The notes: generated by a model not told the origin, from the sequence alone. A DNA stretch of 64,000 nucleotides from CAZXEU01 sp965207385 (GCA_965207385.1 CBDBLZ010000019.1:1-64000), one strand, 5' to 3'; positions 52,606 through 61,765 are shown, counted from the stretch's first letter. A program made the numbers and translations.

Positions 52606-53376
52606 CTACCAGTCCTTCGCAACGCGCCGGGGTCGTCCCTCAACCTTCTGTATCTCTCGCAGCAACTGTTGTTCTTCATCTTCGAGAGCCTGCAGGATGC
52701 GCTCGGCCTGCTCCTGAGTCAACTCTTCCTCACGAGCCTCGCTTTGCTGCGGCTGCTCTTCCTGCTGCGGCTGCTGCTCCTGGTTCTGCTGCTGCTCTTG
52801 ATTCTGCTCCTGCTCATCCTGGTTTTGTTGCTGCTCCTGGTCTTGCTGCTCCTGATTCTGCTGCTCGTTGTTCTGTTCCTGGTTCTGTTGGTTCTCCTGA
52901 TTCTGCTCCTGGTCTTGCTGGTTTTGCTGCTGCTCCTGTTGCTGACGCCGCACGAATTCATAGTTGAACCGGGCATCCTCGTTGGTCGGATCGGTAAGGA
53001 GCGCATTCTTGTAATAGGCCAGGGCTGCCTCAAGGTCCTGCCGCTGGAAAGCGGCATTGCCGGCGTTGTAGGCTGCTCGGGCGTAGTCGGGATCGCTCAG
53101 TGCATTTTCGGCAGCCTGGGAGAAGGCCGCATTCGCGGCATCAAATTCCTGCTGCCGGTACAGTGCCGCGCCAAGGTTGTTCTGCAGCCCGTAGTACGTC
53201 CTGTCGGGCGTTCTGCCGTCTTCGAAGGATTCAATGCCGCCCGCGAAGGCGTCGGCCGCCTCCACAAAGCGACTGTCCTTGTAGTGTTCGTTGCCATCGC
53301 GCCCCTGTCTGGCACCGCCGGTTCCCGGAATGACCTGTGCGGCAAGGAAGAATGCGCAGAATGTGAGCAGTTGCAT
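52606..53376 (-). CDS. batC: BatC-like TPR protein with Gln/Glu/Asn-rich region
   Basis: The 256-residue protein has an N-terminal signal-anchor (LLTFCAFFLAAQV), three TPR-like units (YGLQNNLGAALYRQQEFDAANAAF; YNAGNAAFQRQDLEAALAYYKNAL; ...), and then a ~75-residue run of almost only Gln, Glu, Asn and Asp (from about 160). A final charged helix carries EELTQEQAERILQALEDEEQQLLREIQ. The low-complexity segment is built from short QQNQEQ-type repeats at 52740-52945. The ATG overlaps the batB stop (ATGA). BatC is expected to scaffold BatA/BatB. Confidence 0.85.
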   Translation of the reverse strand: MQLLTFCAFFLAAQVIPGTGGARQGRDGNEHYKDSRFVEAADAFAGGIESFEDGRTPDRTYYGLQNNLGAALYRQQEFDAANAAFSQAAENALSDPDYARAAYNAGNAAFQRQDLEAALAYYKNALLTDPTNEDARFNYEFVRRQQQEQQQNQQDQEQNQENQQNQEQNNEQQNQEQQDQEQQQNQDEQEQNQEQQQNQEQQPQQEEQPQQSEAREEELTQEQAERILQALEDEEQQLLREIQKVEGRPRRVAKDW

Positions 53377-54386
53377 CAGCGTCGCTTCTTTCTGTCCTGT
53401 ATCATAGCCTCGGCAAACAGCAAGAGCAGCGCCGCCGCGAGCGGCCACTGGTACTTGTTATCATACTCCTCAAACTCTTCGGCGCCGAACTCGGCCCTGT
53501 TCAAACGATCGAGCGCCGGGATTATTTTCGGCAGCGAACTGGACGTACGAATGATCTGGAAATACGCTCCGTCCTGGGCAAGCGACTTCAGGCTCTCCTC
53601 TTCCAGGCGCGTATGGACTATCTGTCCGGCCAGATCCTGCTTGTAACCGACACGCCGGGCGCCCTGGTACAGCGGGATGGGACCGCCTGAGGGTTCTCCG
53701 ACGCCGGCTGCAAAGATCACGATGCCTTGCCTCCTGGCCTCCTGCACGATGGAATCCAGGTCTTCCACGTGGTTTTCGCCGTCTGATACGATCAGCAAGG
53801 CGCGGGAAGGTGCTTCTTCGTCGCTTTCAGCAGGGGTATCGAAGGCCTGGATGGCCATTCTTAGTGCCGCGCCGAAGTCTGTCCCGGGCGTGGGCAAGAG
53901 GTCCGGATTGGCCACGTCCAGAAAGAGCCGCACGGCGCTGTAGTCCGTCGTGAGCGGACACTGCAGAAACGCATCACCCGCAAATATTACAATTCCGACG
54001 CGGTCGCCGCGAAGCTCGCCGAGCAGCTTCTTGATCTCGTTACGGGCGCGCTCCAGCCGGTTCGGAGCGACGTCTTCCGCCAACATGGACATCGAGACGT
54101 CCAGAGCAATGACCAGGTCCACGCCCTCACGCTTGACCTCCTTGAGACGGGTACCGACCTGTGGCCCTGCCAGCGACAGGCCAAGAGCAGCCGCACCTGC
54201 TACCAGCACAGCTGCCTTCCAGCGCCTGCGCCGAAGGCTTATCGAGGCTGCAAGCCGGGCAACGAGGTGAGATGAGCCGAATCGGTTTCGGATTCGTGCC
54301 CGCTGCCAGGCAGCCAGAAGAAACAGCACCGCCACGGCGGGGGCGACAGCAAGGGTCCAGAGAAAGTCGGGATGCAGCCAGGCCAT
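53376..54386 (-). CDS. batB: BatB, von Willebrand factor A membrane protein
   Basis: The 336-residue protein has two N-terminal membrane helices, a VWA domain with an intact MIDAS metal site (D96, S98, S100 in ALDVSMSM, with later TDFGAA and SDGEN), and a C-terminal helix (WPLAAALLLLFAEAMI). Its close similarity in layout to BatA marks an ancient duplication. It lies ten bases after batA and overlaps batC by one base of the stop. Bat proteins have been linked to oxygen tolerance and envelope integrity, but their molecular action is unclear. Confidence 0.93.
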   Translation of the reverse strand: MAWLHPDFLWTLAVAPAVAVLFLLAAWQRARIRNRFGSSHLVARLAASISLRRRRWKAAVLVAGAAALGLSLAGPQVGTRLKEVKREGVDLVIALDVSMSMLAEDVAPNRLERARNEIKKLLGELRGDRVGIVIFAGDAFLQCPLTTDYSAVRLFLDVANPDLLPTPGTDFGAALRMAIQAFDTPAESDEEAPSRALLIVSDGENHVEDLDSIVQEARRQGIVIFAAGVGEPSGGPIPLYQGARRVGYKQDLAGQIVHTRLEEESLKSLAQDGAYFQIIRTSSSLPKIIPALDRLNRAEFGAEEFEEYDNKYQWPLAAALLLLFAEAMIQDRKKRR

Positions 54387-54396
54387 GGATCCGGCT

Positions 54397-55380
54397 TCAG
54401 GGGAAGCGGCGAAGAACGGTTGTACTCAGGAGCATTTCTACCAGGAACAGACCGAATGCCGGCCACAAGAACAGGGGATACCTTTCAAGGTAATCGGTAT
54501 AGATACGGGTTTCTATGCGAGTGGTCTCCATTTCCCCGATGCGGGCGTAGATGTTGCGCAAGGCTTCCTTGTCCGTAGCCCGGAAGTACTGCCCGCCCGT
54601 GTTGGAGGAGACGCTGCGGAGCATGTCTTCGTCGATTTCCACGGGAACCATCTGGCGCTGTGGACCGGCGAAGGGATTATCGACCACGAACGGAGCTTCG
54701 CCGTGCGTTCCGACGCCAATGGCATATACTCGCACGCCAAGCGCCGAAGCCACGTCGGCGGCCGTGACCGGGTCCACTTCACCCCGGTTGTTCTGGCCAT
54801 CGGTCAGCAGGATGATGACCTTGCTTTCCGCGTCCGAGTCCTTCAGCCTGTTGACGGCCGTGGCCAGGGCCGTGCCGATGGCCGTCCCGTCTTCAATCAC
54901 GCCGACCTCCACCTCTGCCAGCATGCGCTGCAGAAAATTGTAGTCCAGCGTAAGCGGCGTCTGGGTGTAGGCCTTGGCGGCGAAGACGATGAGGCCGATG
55001 CGGTCCGACAAGCGCCCGTCGATGAATTCGGAGGCCACATCCCGGGCGGCTTCGAATCGGTTGGGGCTGAAATCCTGCGCGAGCATGGACGTGGAAGTGT
55101 CCAGAACGAGGACAATGTCCACTCCTTCGGCGAAGCGCTCCTGCGTTACATCACGCGTCTGCGGACGTGCCAGCGCCAGGATGCCCAGTGCCAGGGCACC
55201 CATGCGCAGCACGGGAGGCACGGCACCGAGATACGAGCGCACGGTTCGCGGAGCGGCCCGTACCGCGGCCATGTTTCCGAACCGCAGGCCTTCGGCGCTC
55301 CTGCGGCGCCACCAATGCCAGATGCCGGCAATCGGCACGACGGCAAGGAGCAGCAGCCACTGGGGATTGGCAAATTCCAT
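54397..55380 (-). CDS. batA: BatA, von Willebrand factor A membrane protein
   Basis: The 327-residue protein shows the same layout as BatB: N-terminal helices (WLLLLAVVPIAGIWHW), VWA domain with MIDAS residues D94, S96, S98 in VLDTSTSML, LTDGQNNRG and a final helix (FLWPAFGLFLVEMLL). It follows the DUF4381-like gene by 15 bases and precedes batB by ten. BatA and BatB probably form a membrane complex with BatC-E. Confidence 0.93.
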   Translation of the reverse strand: MEFANPQWLLLLAVVPIAGIWHWWRRRSAEGLRFGNMAAVRAAPRTVRSYLGAVPPVLRMGALALGILALARPQTRDVTQERFAEGVDIVLVLDTSTSMLAQDFSPNRFEAARDVASEFIDGRLSDRIGLIVFAAKAYTQTPLTLDYNFLQRMLAEVEVGVIEDGTAIGTALATAVNRLKDSDAESKVIILLTDGQNNRGEVDPVTAADVASALGVRVYAIGVGTHGEAPFVVDNPFAGPQRQMVPVEIDEDMLRSVSSNTGGQYFRATDKEALRNIYARIGEMETTRIETRIYTDYLERYPLFLWPAFGLFLVEMLLSTTVLRRFP

Positions 55381-55395
55381 GGCGCAGATAAGAGA

Positions 55396-56361
55396 CTAGG
55401 GCGCTGTCTGGAGGCGTTCGCGATCGCGGGCAATCTGGTTTAGCTTGGCCTGGACTTGCTCAATGATGGCAATGGCCTCGCGGGCCGCGACTGCGTGCTC
55501 CGGGGCGGGCGGCAGAAAGTCGGCGAACTTGACGAGGTCGGCCAGACCAAGTGTACTCCCGGTACGGGAGGCGATGCTTCCGGGCACGAGATGCCGTACG
55601 GTCGCCTGATCAAACTCCTGCATCAATTCGCGGGTGGTCTGCTCTAGCGCAGGCAGGCCCAGAGCGCCCTCGAAATAGCCGCGCAGCGCCGCGGAGAGCT
55701 CCACGTAGTAGGGCTTTATTTCCGGCGGCACGGCGGGTCTGGCGCCTTCAAGACGCCGAAGACGCAACAGCGCTTCCTCGTAGGGCGAGATGCGGGGCGT
55801 TTCGGGAGCCGTTTCCAGCACGAGTGGCTGCTTCTTTCGCCGCAGGAAATAGACCAGCAGCGTGCCAGCCAGGATTCCCGCCAGGCCCAGCAAGACGTAT
55901 GGCCAGAGGGGCATGCCAAACTCGGCCAGCTGGGCAATATCGCGCACGCCCGCCGCCTCGGGTGGCACCAGGGAAATCATCGGTAGGACCAGCTCCTCCG
56001 TCGTTGCCACTGCAGTGCCGCCTTCGAACGTCACCGCCAGGGAAGGTACACGCGCAGAGTCCAGCGCAAAGGATGTCACGTCGTACACGACGCTGTCTAG
56101 TCTTGCTCCGTCGATCACGCGCGAGCCGGCACTGTGGATACCCAGCACCTCAAGGTCGCCGAAAGCGGAGTCCCGGGCCGCGGCCGCCGGAAACGACGGC
56201 TCGCCGGGAAAGGCGTGAAGCGCATAAACCGTCAGCGTAAACCTTTCGCCAATGGCTGCGCTGTCAACAGAGAGGAGCGCCTCTGCGCGCTGGGCCCTGC
56301 ATGGCAGTGCTGCCAGCACGATAGCCAGCAGAATGGTACTTCGCTTCGCCGTTCTCGTCAT
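55396..56361 (-). CDS. DUF4381/BatD-like membrane protein
   Basis: The 321-residue protein has a signal peptide (ILLAIVLAALPCRAQ), an Ig-like periplasmic domain (LLSVDSAAIGERFTLTVYALH), a membrane helix (LWPYVLLGLAGILAGTLLVYF) and a cytoplasmic helical domain (YYVELSAALRGYFEGALGLPALEQTTRELMQE) seen in DUF4381-type proteins. It occupies the usual slot between the DUF58 gene and batA. It overlaps the end of the DUF58 gene by four bases, so it is translationally coupled. Confidence 0.8.
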   Translation of the reverse strand: MTRTAKRSTILLAIVLAALPCRAQRAEALLSVDSAAIGERFTLTVYALHAFPGEPSFPAAAARDSAFGDLEVLGIHSAGSRVIDGARLDSVVYDVTSFALDSARVPSLAVTFEGGTAVATTEELVLPMISLVPPEAAGVRDIAQLAEFGMPLWPYVLLGLAGILAGTLLVYFLRRKKQPLVLETAPETPRISPYEEALLRLRRLEGARPAVPPEIKPYYVELSAALRGYFEGALGLPALEQTTRELMQEFDQATVRHLVPGSIASRTGSTLGLADLVKFADFLPPAPEHAVAAREAIAIIEQVQAKLNQIARDRERLQTAP

Positions 56362-57233
56362 TGTACGCGTGCGCGAGCCCTGAAGAAGCGAACCAGCGGT
56401 TCGACGTAGTCCCTGTCTGTCGAAATCGAGATGCGGTCGACGCGGCAGCGCCTGAGCACCGTGTCCAGCTCATCGTGCACCGCGGCGGCGTGAGACGCCA
56501 GCGCGCGGCGCACCGACCGCATGCCCGTATCCAGGATGGTGGTTGCGCCCGTTTCCGGATCCGTGAGTTCGAGCAGGCCCAGCGGCGGCAGACGGAGTTC
56601 CCTGGGATCCCGCAGGACGATCGCCACGGTGTCATGGCGGCGCGCCAAGAGGCGCAAGGGTTTCTCGAAGCCCGTGTCGAAAAAGTCGCTAACCACCAAT
56701 ACGATGGACCTGCGGCGCAGCATGTGAACCACGTGGCCCAAGGCTACGCTGAGAGAGGTTCGGCGCGAGATCGGCTCGTGGGCAAACAGGTCCCGAATGA
56801 GCCGCAGCACATGCCGCCGCCCCTTCTTGGGAGGAACGAAGAGTTCCACCTGATCGGAAAACAGCAGCAGACCAACCTTGTCGTTGTTGCGGATGGCACT
56901 AAAGCCCAGAATGGCGCAGATCTCTGCCGCGATTTCGCGCTTGAACTTGTCGTAGGTGCCAAAATCACCGGAGCCCGAAATGTCAACAACGAGGAAGAGG
57001 GTCTGCTCACGCTCTTCTTCGAACACCTTGACGAATGTGTCGCCGGCGCGGGCCGTCACATTCCAGTCTATCGAGCGGATGTCGTCGCCAAACTGGTACG
57101 GCCGAACTTCCGAGAATTCGATGCCCCGGCCCTTGAACGCCGAGTGGTACTCTCCGCCAAACACGTTGTTGACCAGTCCCTTCGTCCGTATCTCGATGCG
57201 CCGGATCTTTTTGAAGAGTTCCTTTGGAATCAT
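56358..57233 (-). CDS. DUF58 domain protein (VWA-like), first gene of the bat operon
   Basis: The 291-residue cytoplasmic protein shows DUF58 hallmarks: GEYHSAFKGRGIEFSEVRPYQFGDDIRSIDWNVTAR, then VVDISGSG (VWA-like acidic motif) and IVLVVSDFFD. In most Bacteroidota a moxR-type AAA ATPase gene lies directly upstream. Here the neighbour is divergent yceI with a 111-bp gap, so the MoxR partner must be encoded elsewhere. Overlaps the next gene by four bases. Confidence 0.92.
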   Translation of the reverse strand: MIPKELFKKIRRIEIRTKGLVNNVFGGEYHSAFKGRGIEFSEVRPYQFGDDIRSIDWNVTARAGDTFVKVFEEEREQTLFLVVDISGSGDFGTYDKFKREIAAEICAILGFSAIRNNDKVGLLLFSDQVELFVPPKKGRRHVLRLIRDLFAHEPISRRTSLSVALGHVVHMLRRRSIVLVVSDFFDTGFEKPLRLLARRHDTVAIVLRDPRELRLPPLGLLELTDPETGATTILDTGMRSVRRALASHAAAVHDELDTVLRRCRVDRISISTDRDYVEPLVRFFRARARVQ

Positions 57234-57344
57234 GGCGCGGAAATATCAGGGCGCAAAATCAACGAATTGTGCCTGAAAAAGTTGACGGGACCCGGGCAAT
57301 GGCCTGTCCGTTGAATGCGCGTTCTTTACACAACCGGCGTAACC

Positions 57345-57941
57345 ATGAAAACTCGCATTGCGGCCCTGTCGGCCGTCCTTTGTCTTGCCGCATTCCACAG
57401 CACGGCGCCGGAGAGAGCGCCGACCACCTGGAGCGTGGATCATGCCCATTCCAGGCTGGGATTCAAGGTCAGGCATCTGGGCATTTCCAATGTCAGGGGC
57501 GATTTCAGGGAGTATGATGCCATGCTCAGCATGGAGGGCACCGACTTGAGCACGCTTTCTGCCGAGGCCACGATTCAGACTGCCAGCATCAACACCGACA
57601 ACGACCGTCGCGACAACCATCTGCGCTCTCCCGATTTCTTTGCCGCGGAGGAGCACCCCGAAATGACATTCGTAAGTACCGGCGTGCGCAGTGTCGATGG
57701 CAGCACCTTTGAAATGACGGGCAATCTGACCATCCGGGGTACGACGCATGCAGTGGTTCTGGATGCCGAGTTTCTGGGCAGCGTGGCCATGGGCGAGGAG
57801 GAGCGTGCGGGCTTCGAGGCAACAACCACAATCGACCGCATGGACTACGGTCTGGCCTGGGATCGGCTGACCGAGGCGGGAGGCCTTGTAGTCGGCCACG
57901 AGGTGGAAATTACGCTCGAGCTTGAGGTTATCAAGGATTAG
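57345..57941 (+). CDS. YceI family exported protein
   Basis: The 198-residue protein has a signal peptide (RIAALSAVLCLAAFHST) and a YceI lipocalin-like barrel: TTWSVDHAHSRLGFKVRHLGISNVRGDFREYDA, then NDRRDNHLRSPDFFAAEEHPEMTFVST and GNLTIRGTTHAVVLDAEFLG. Members bind polyisoprenoids or amide lipids in the periplasm. ATG 57345 opens into the signal peptide. It is divergent from the bat operon and is followed eight bases later by purQ. Confidence 0.92.
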   Translation: MKTRIAALSAVLCLAAFHSTAPERAPTTWSVDHAHSRLGFKVRHLGISNVRGDFREYDAMLSMEGTDLSTLSAEATIQTASINTDNDRRDNHLRSPDFFAAEEHPEMTFVSTGVRSVDGSTFEMTGNLTIRGTTHAVVLDAEFLGSVAMGEEERAGFEATTTIDRMDYGLAWDRLTEAGGLVVGHEVEITLELEVIKD

Positions 57942-57949
57942 GCCGTTCC

Positions 57950-58648
57950 ATGCCTCTGAGGCTAGGCGTCATCGTTTTTCCCGGGTCCAACTGCGACCAC
58001 GACGCGTACCACGTGGCCCGGCATGTTCTGGCCTGGCAGACGCGGTTTATCTGGCACAAGGACACGGACCTGGGCGGGGTGGACGTCGTCGTGGTTCCGG
58101 GAGGCTTTTCGTATGGCGATTACCTGCGCGCCGGAGCCATAGCCCGGTTCTCGCCCATCATGGAACAGGTGGTGCGGTTTGCGCGGCGCGGGGGCCTTGT
58201 GCTGGGCATCTGCAACGGGTTTCAGGTATTGTGTGAATGCGGGCTGTTGCCCGGGGCCCTGCTCCGGAACGCCTCTTTGAGATTTGCCTGCCAATGGGTC
58301 CATCTGCGGGCTGAGAACGTAACGACGCCCTTTACACGGGCCCTGGCGGCCGGACAGGTCATCCGGGTGCCTGTTGCCCACGGGGAAGGCAACTACTTCG
58401 CGGATGCGGATACGCTGCGCCGGCTAGAGGAGGGGGAACAGGTCGTGCTGCGCTACTGCAATCCGGACGGAACGGCCGGCGGCAACCCCAATGGGTCGCT
58501 GCACGACATTGCCGGCATCGTCAACGAAACCGGCAATGTCCTCGGCATGATGCCGCATCCGGAGCGGTGCGCGGAATCCATATTGGGAAGCTCGGACGGC
58601 GCCCTGGTCTTTCGGGGCATCGCTGAGCATTTCTCGGCACTGGCCTGA
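57950..58648 (+). CDS. purQ: Phosphoribosylformylglycinamidine synthase, glutaminase subunit
   Basis: Class I glutamine amidotransferase that supplies ammonia to PurL in purine synthesis. The 232-residue protein has the nucleophile C88 in LGICNGFQVL, oxyanion-forming VVPGGFSYGDYLRAGA, and the His/Glu pair H203 and E205 in MMPHPER. Length is normal for the small-PurQ architecture, which implies separate purS and purL genes elsewhere. The stop TGA shares a base with the ATG of the rhomboid gene. Confidence 0.95.
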   Translation: MPLRLGVIVFPGSNCDHDAYHVARHVLAWQTRFIWHKDTDLGGVDVVVVPGGFSYGDYLRAGAIARFSPIMEQVVRFARRGGLVLGICNGFQVLCECGLLPGALLRNASLRFACQWVHLRAENVTTPFTRALAAGQVIRVPVAHGEGNYFADADTLRRLEEGEQVVLRYCNPDGTAGGNPNGSLHDIAGIVNETGNVLGMMPHPERCAESILGSSDGALVFRGIAEHFSALA

Positions 58649-59250
58649 TGCCATTCCTGGATAGTCCCATAACGCTGATGCTCCTGGTTACCACGGGGCT
58701 GGTCAGCGGCTACGCACTGTACGCCGACCCTACGCTGGTGGGACGTCTGAGTTTTCGGCCACGCATGATACGCGAGCATGGCCAGTGGTACCGCTACGTT
58801 ACGGCTGCCTTCGTGCATGTGGCCCTCTGGCATCTGGCCTTCAATCTCATCACGCTGTTTTTCTTCGGGCCGCCGCTGGAGCAGCTTCTCGGATCGGTGG
58901 CGTTTGCGCTTCTCTACTTCGGAAGTGTGCTGTCGGCGCACGTCCTGACGTACGTGCTGCGGGCCGGCGATGCCGGCTACAGTGCCGTTGGAGCTTCCGG
59001 CGGCATAAGCGGCGTGCTGGTGGGTTTCTGCCTTTTCCAGCCCTTCAGCCTGATCTATTTCTTCGGCATTCTGCCCATCCCGGCAGTCCTGTTCGCGGTG
59101 GGCTTTGTTGTGTTTTCGCTGATGGCCCTGGGCCGCGACGGAAGAATCGCCCATGAAGCACACCTGGGCGGTGCACTGGGAGGGGGGCTCCTAACGGTCG
59201 TCCTGGAGCCGGGCGTGATCGCCGTATTCCTGAGCCATTTCGGCCTCTGA
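58648..59250 (+). CDS. Rhomboid family intramembrane serine protease
   Basis: The 200-residue protein has six hydrophobic helices. The catalytic serine lies in GASGGISG (S117) and the histidine in AHEAHLGGALGG (H172); the HLAFN motif (62-66) supplies the oxyanion-side residues. It is a compact rhomboid with no extra domain. Substrates are unknown. It shares one base with purQ. Its last 60 bp overlap the end of the convergent acyltransferase gene. Confidence 0.88.
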   Translation: MPFLDSPITLMLLVTTGLVSGYALYADPTLVGRLSFRPRMIREHGQWYRYVTAAFVHVALWHLAFNLITLFFFGPPLEQLLGSVAFALLYFGSVLSAHVLTYVLRAGDAGYSAVGASGGISGVLVGFCLFQPFSLIYFFGILPIPAVLFAVGFVVFSLMALGRDGRIAHEAHLGGALGGGLLTVVLEPGVIAVFLSHFGL

Positions 59251-60396
59251 CGCTTGCGGCGCCAGCGGTTTCTGAAGCATGGCGTACTTCTTGTCCACGA
59301 CGGCACCGATGGACAGCAGCAGGCTCTTGATCACTTTATTGGAATCCAGTATCCAGCTCATTTCACAGCCGTGAAATCCGTATTCGGGACCTTTCTCTAT
59401 GGTTTCCAGCACGGGCAGCACGTCAAAGCCGCGGCCGTGATAGGCGCTCAGCACGCCCATTATAGGGAGGCGGATGTCCCGTGAATTTGAGTAACGGATG
59501 CCAGCCCACAGCCTCAGAATGCCCAGCGGGAGCAAGCGGCCCTTCCTCAGTCGCCGGAAGGCCGGCGTGATGTCGGGAAGAGCCACCGCAAAGCCGACGG
59601 GCTTGCCGTGCATCTCCAGGATAAAGGCCAGGCGCGGATCGACAATTTGCTTGAGATCACGGGCAAGCTTGTTGAATTCCTCCTCCGTGGCGGGAACCGC
59701 CCCCCAGTTCTTCTGCCAGGCTTCGTTGTAGATCTCCCGGACGATGGCGGCCTCCCGGTCGTAGTGTTTCATGTCCAGCGTGCGCATGGAAAGCCCGGGA
59801 TTGCGTCCCCGAATGATGTTGGCTCCCCGCTTCAGCCGGTCGAACTTGACGTATTTTCGGTGCACGTAGAAGGCCCACATCAACATGACCTGCTCAAAGC
59901 CGCTCTGGAGGAGATAGTCCTCGTAGTAAGGCGGGTTGTAGGGCATCATGATGGAGGGCGGGCGGTCAAAGCCCTGTATAAGGAGCCCCGCGGTATCGTT
60001 GAGTGAAGGATTGGCGGGTCCCTGCATGCTGGTAAGACCCTTCGATTTCAGCCAGCTACCGGCAGCGTCGAGCAGCGAGGCTGCGGTCTCTTGCCTTTCC
60101 TCGACTTCGAAGAAGCCGAAAAACCCGGTTCCGTCATCGTAACGGCTCAGGTGCATGCCATTGACTATGGCAGCTATGCGGCCGACGCATTCTCCACCCC
60201 GCGTGGCCACAAACAGCTGCATGTCGCCGTGCTGGAAGAAGGGGCTCTTCTTCGGATGGACCATGTGCGCGACATCCAGGCGTACGGGCGGTACCCAGTA
60301 CGGATTGTCGCGATACAGGGCATACGGCAGATCCAGAAATTGCCGCAGGTCCCTGCGAGTCTTCACCGGCCGGATTTCCGTTGCAGGTGCTGCCAT
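59191..60396 (-). CDS. GNAT-like acyltransferase, candidate bacterial ceramide synthase
   Basis: The 401-residue protein begins with a short tail, then shows a conserved N-terminal module (LRQFLDLPYALYRDNPYWVPPVRLDVAHMVHPKKSPFF), GRIAAIVNGMHLSRYDDGTGFFGFFE and MQGPANPSLNDTAGLLIQGFDRPPSIMMPYNPPYY. GNAT-like strands and GYGFHGCEMSWILDSN follow. This family is broadly annotated as N-acetyltransferase. In sphingolipid-making bacteria a GNAT-like protein encoded near serine palmitoyltransferase acts as a ceramide synthase. The immediate neighbour here is spt, 58 bp upstream on the same strand, so N-acylation of the sphingoid base is a reasonable inference, not proven. Confidence 0.75.
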   Translation of the reverse strand: MAAPATEIRPVKTRRDLRQFLDLPYALYRDNPYWVPPVRLDVAHMVHPKKSPFFQHGDMQLFVATRGGECVGRIAAIVNGMHLSRYDDGTGFFGFFEVEERQETAASLLDAAGSWLKSKGLTSMQGPANPSLNDTAGLLIQGFDRPPSIMMPYNPPYYEDYLLQSGFEQVMLMWAFYVHRKYVKFDRLKRGANIIRGRNPGLSMRTLDMKHYDREAAIVREIYNEAWQKNWGAVPATEEEFNKLARDLKQIVDPRLAFILEMHGKPVGFAVALPDITPAFRRLRKGRLLPLGILRLWAGIRYSNSRDIRLPIMGVLSAYHGRGFDVLPVLETIEKGPEYGFHGCEMSWILDSNKVIKSLLLSIGAVVDKKYAMLQKPLAPQASEAEMAQEYGDHARLQDDR

Positions 60397-60454
60397 GGTT
60401 GGCCTCTGCTGGGTCGCCTGGCAGACCGCCTGCAATGCTCCGGCCGGGCGCCAG

Positions 60455-61765
60455 CTAAATCATCCCGTTGCTGACCGTACCGTGCTTGCGGCCTACGCGG
60501 CGGAAGGCGTCCAGAATATAATCCAATTCCTCATCTGAATGCGTTGCCATGTAGGAAGTCCGCATGAGGGCACGGCCCCTCGGCACGGCACCCCGCCAGG
60601 GCACTACCGGGTTGACGAAAACGCCTTCTTCGAGGAGATCAGTCCAGAACTGGAACGCCGACATCATCTCGTCGCCTATGACTACCGGAATGATGGGAGC
60701 CTGGCTGGTCCACACGTTGAAGCCGGCATCGCGGAAGCCGTCACGCATATACGTGGAAATGTCCCAGAGACGCTTGAGCCGCCACGGCTCTTCCTGCAGT
60801 ATGTCCAGACACTTCAGAACCGTTGCCACGCTGGCAGGAGGCATGGAGGCGCTGAAAATGTGGGCGTGAGCCATGTGCCGGATGTACTCGATCACGTCCC
60901 GGTCCCCAACAGCAAATCCGCCCAGGGACGCAAAACTCTTCGAGAATGTACCGGTGGTAAGGGGCACGGCATCCTCAAGGCCAAAATAGGCAGCACTGCC
61001 TCGACCTCCCGGTCCGATGACACCGACGGCGTGTGCGTCATCGAGCATGAGAGCCGCGTCAAACTCGTTTGCGAGGCGGACAAGGTCCGGCACCTGCGCT
61101 ATGCGACCGCTCATGGAAAAGACGCCGTCCGTAACGATGAGCTTGTCCGACTCCGGACGTTCGGTTTCGGCTTTTTCGAGAAGCCGCTTTAGGTGATTCA
61201 GATCGTCGTGACGAAACCGCCAGGTATCGGCCGCACTGATTTGCGTGCCGGCATGGATGCAGGAATGATTGTCCTTGTCGGAGAAAATGAGATCGTTCTT
61301 GGAGGTGACGCCCTGAATGACGCCCATGTTGGTCATGTACCCCGTGGAGAAAACCACACATTTCTCCTTGTCCATGAACGCTGCCAACCGCTCTTCCAGC
61401 TCGAGATGCAGGTCCAGGGTCCCGTTGAGGAACCGGCTGCCGGTACAGCCGGTGCCGTATTTGTCGATGGCCTGCTCGGCGGCTTCCTTTACCCTCGGAT
61501 CCGACGTAAGGCCCAGATAATTGTTGGACCCTGCCATTATGAGCTCCCGCCCGTTGATAATGGCACGCGTTCCCTCGCTGCGTTCGATCGGGCGGAAGTA
61601 GGGATAGAGGCCCGCGTCGCGAGCCTGCGCGTGCAGCGCGCCCGGCGCCATGAACGCGTGCGTCTTGGCGAAAATCGACGGCTCCTCGTAGGAGGCCTGC
61701 AACGTGGGTTCCGGCGCCAGTGCGGCGTGAACACTGGTATCCTTAGACGCGCGCTGACCTTCCAT
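60455..61765 (-). CDS. spt: Serine palmitoyltransferase-like alpha-oxoamine synthase
   Basis: PLP enzyme that condenses an amino acid with an acyl-CoA. The 436-residue chain has the oxoamine-synthase signature YGTGCTGSRFLNGT, PLP-contact MLDDAHAVGV (D242/H245) and the PLP lysine K276 in TGTFSKSFASLGG. Sequence such as RFLNGTLDLHLELE and the long N-terminal segment favour serine palmitoyltransferase over 2-amino-3-ketobutyrate ligase or BioF, and the ceramide-synthase-like neighbour agrees. ATG 61765 was chosen; TTG 61786 is possible. Upstream is a 570-bp stretch without a gene. Confidence 0.85.
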   Translation of the reverse strand: MEGQRASKDTSVHAALAPEPTLQASYEEPSIFAKTHAFMAPGALHAQARDAGLYPYFRPIERSEGTRAIINGRELIMAGSNNYLGLTSDPRVKEAAEQAIDKYGTGCTGSRFLNGTLDLHLELEERLAAFMDKEKCVVFSTGYMTNMGVIQGVTSKNDLIFSDKDNHSCIHAGTQISAADTWRFRHDDLNHLKRLLEKAETERPESDKLIVTDGVFSMSGRIAQVPDLVRLANEFDAALMLDDAHAVGVIGPGGRGSAAYFGLEDAVPLTTGTFSKSFASLGGFAVGDRDVIEYIRHMAHAHIFSASMPPASVATVLKCLDILQEEPWRLKRLWDISTYMRDGFRDAGFNVWTSQAPIIPVVIGDEMMSAFQFWTDLLEEGVFVNPVVPWRGAVPRGRALMRTSYMATHSDEELDYILDAFRRVGRKHGTVSNGMI

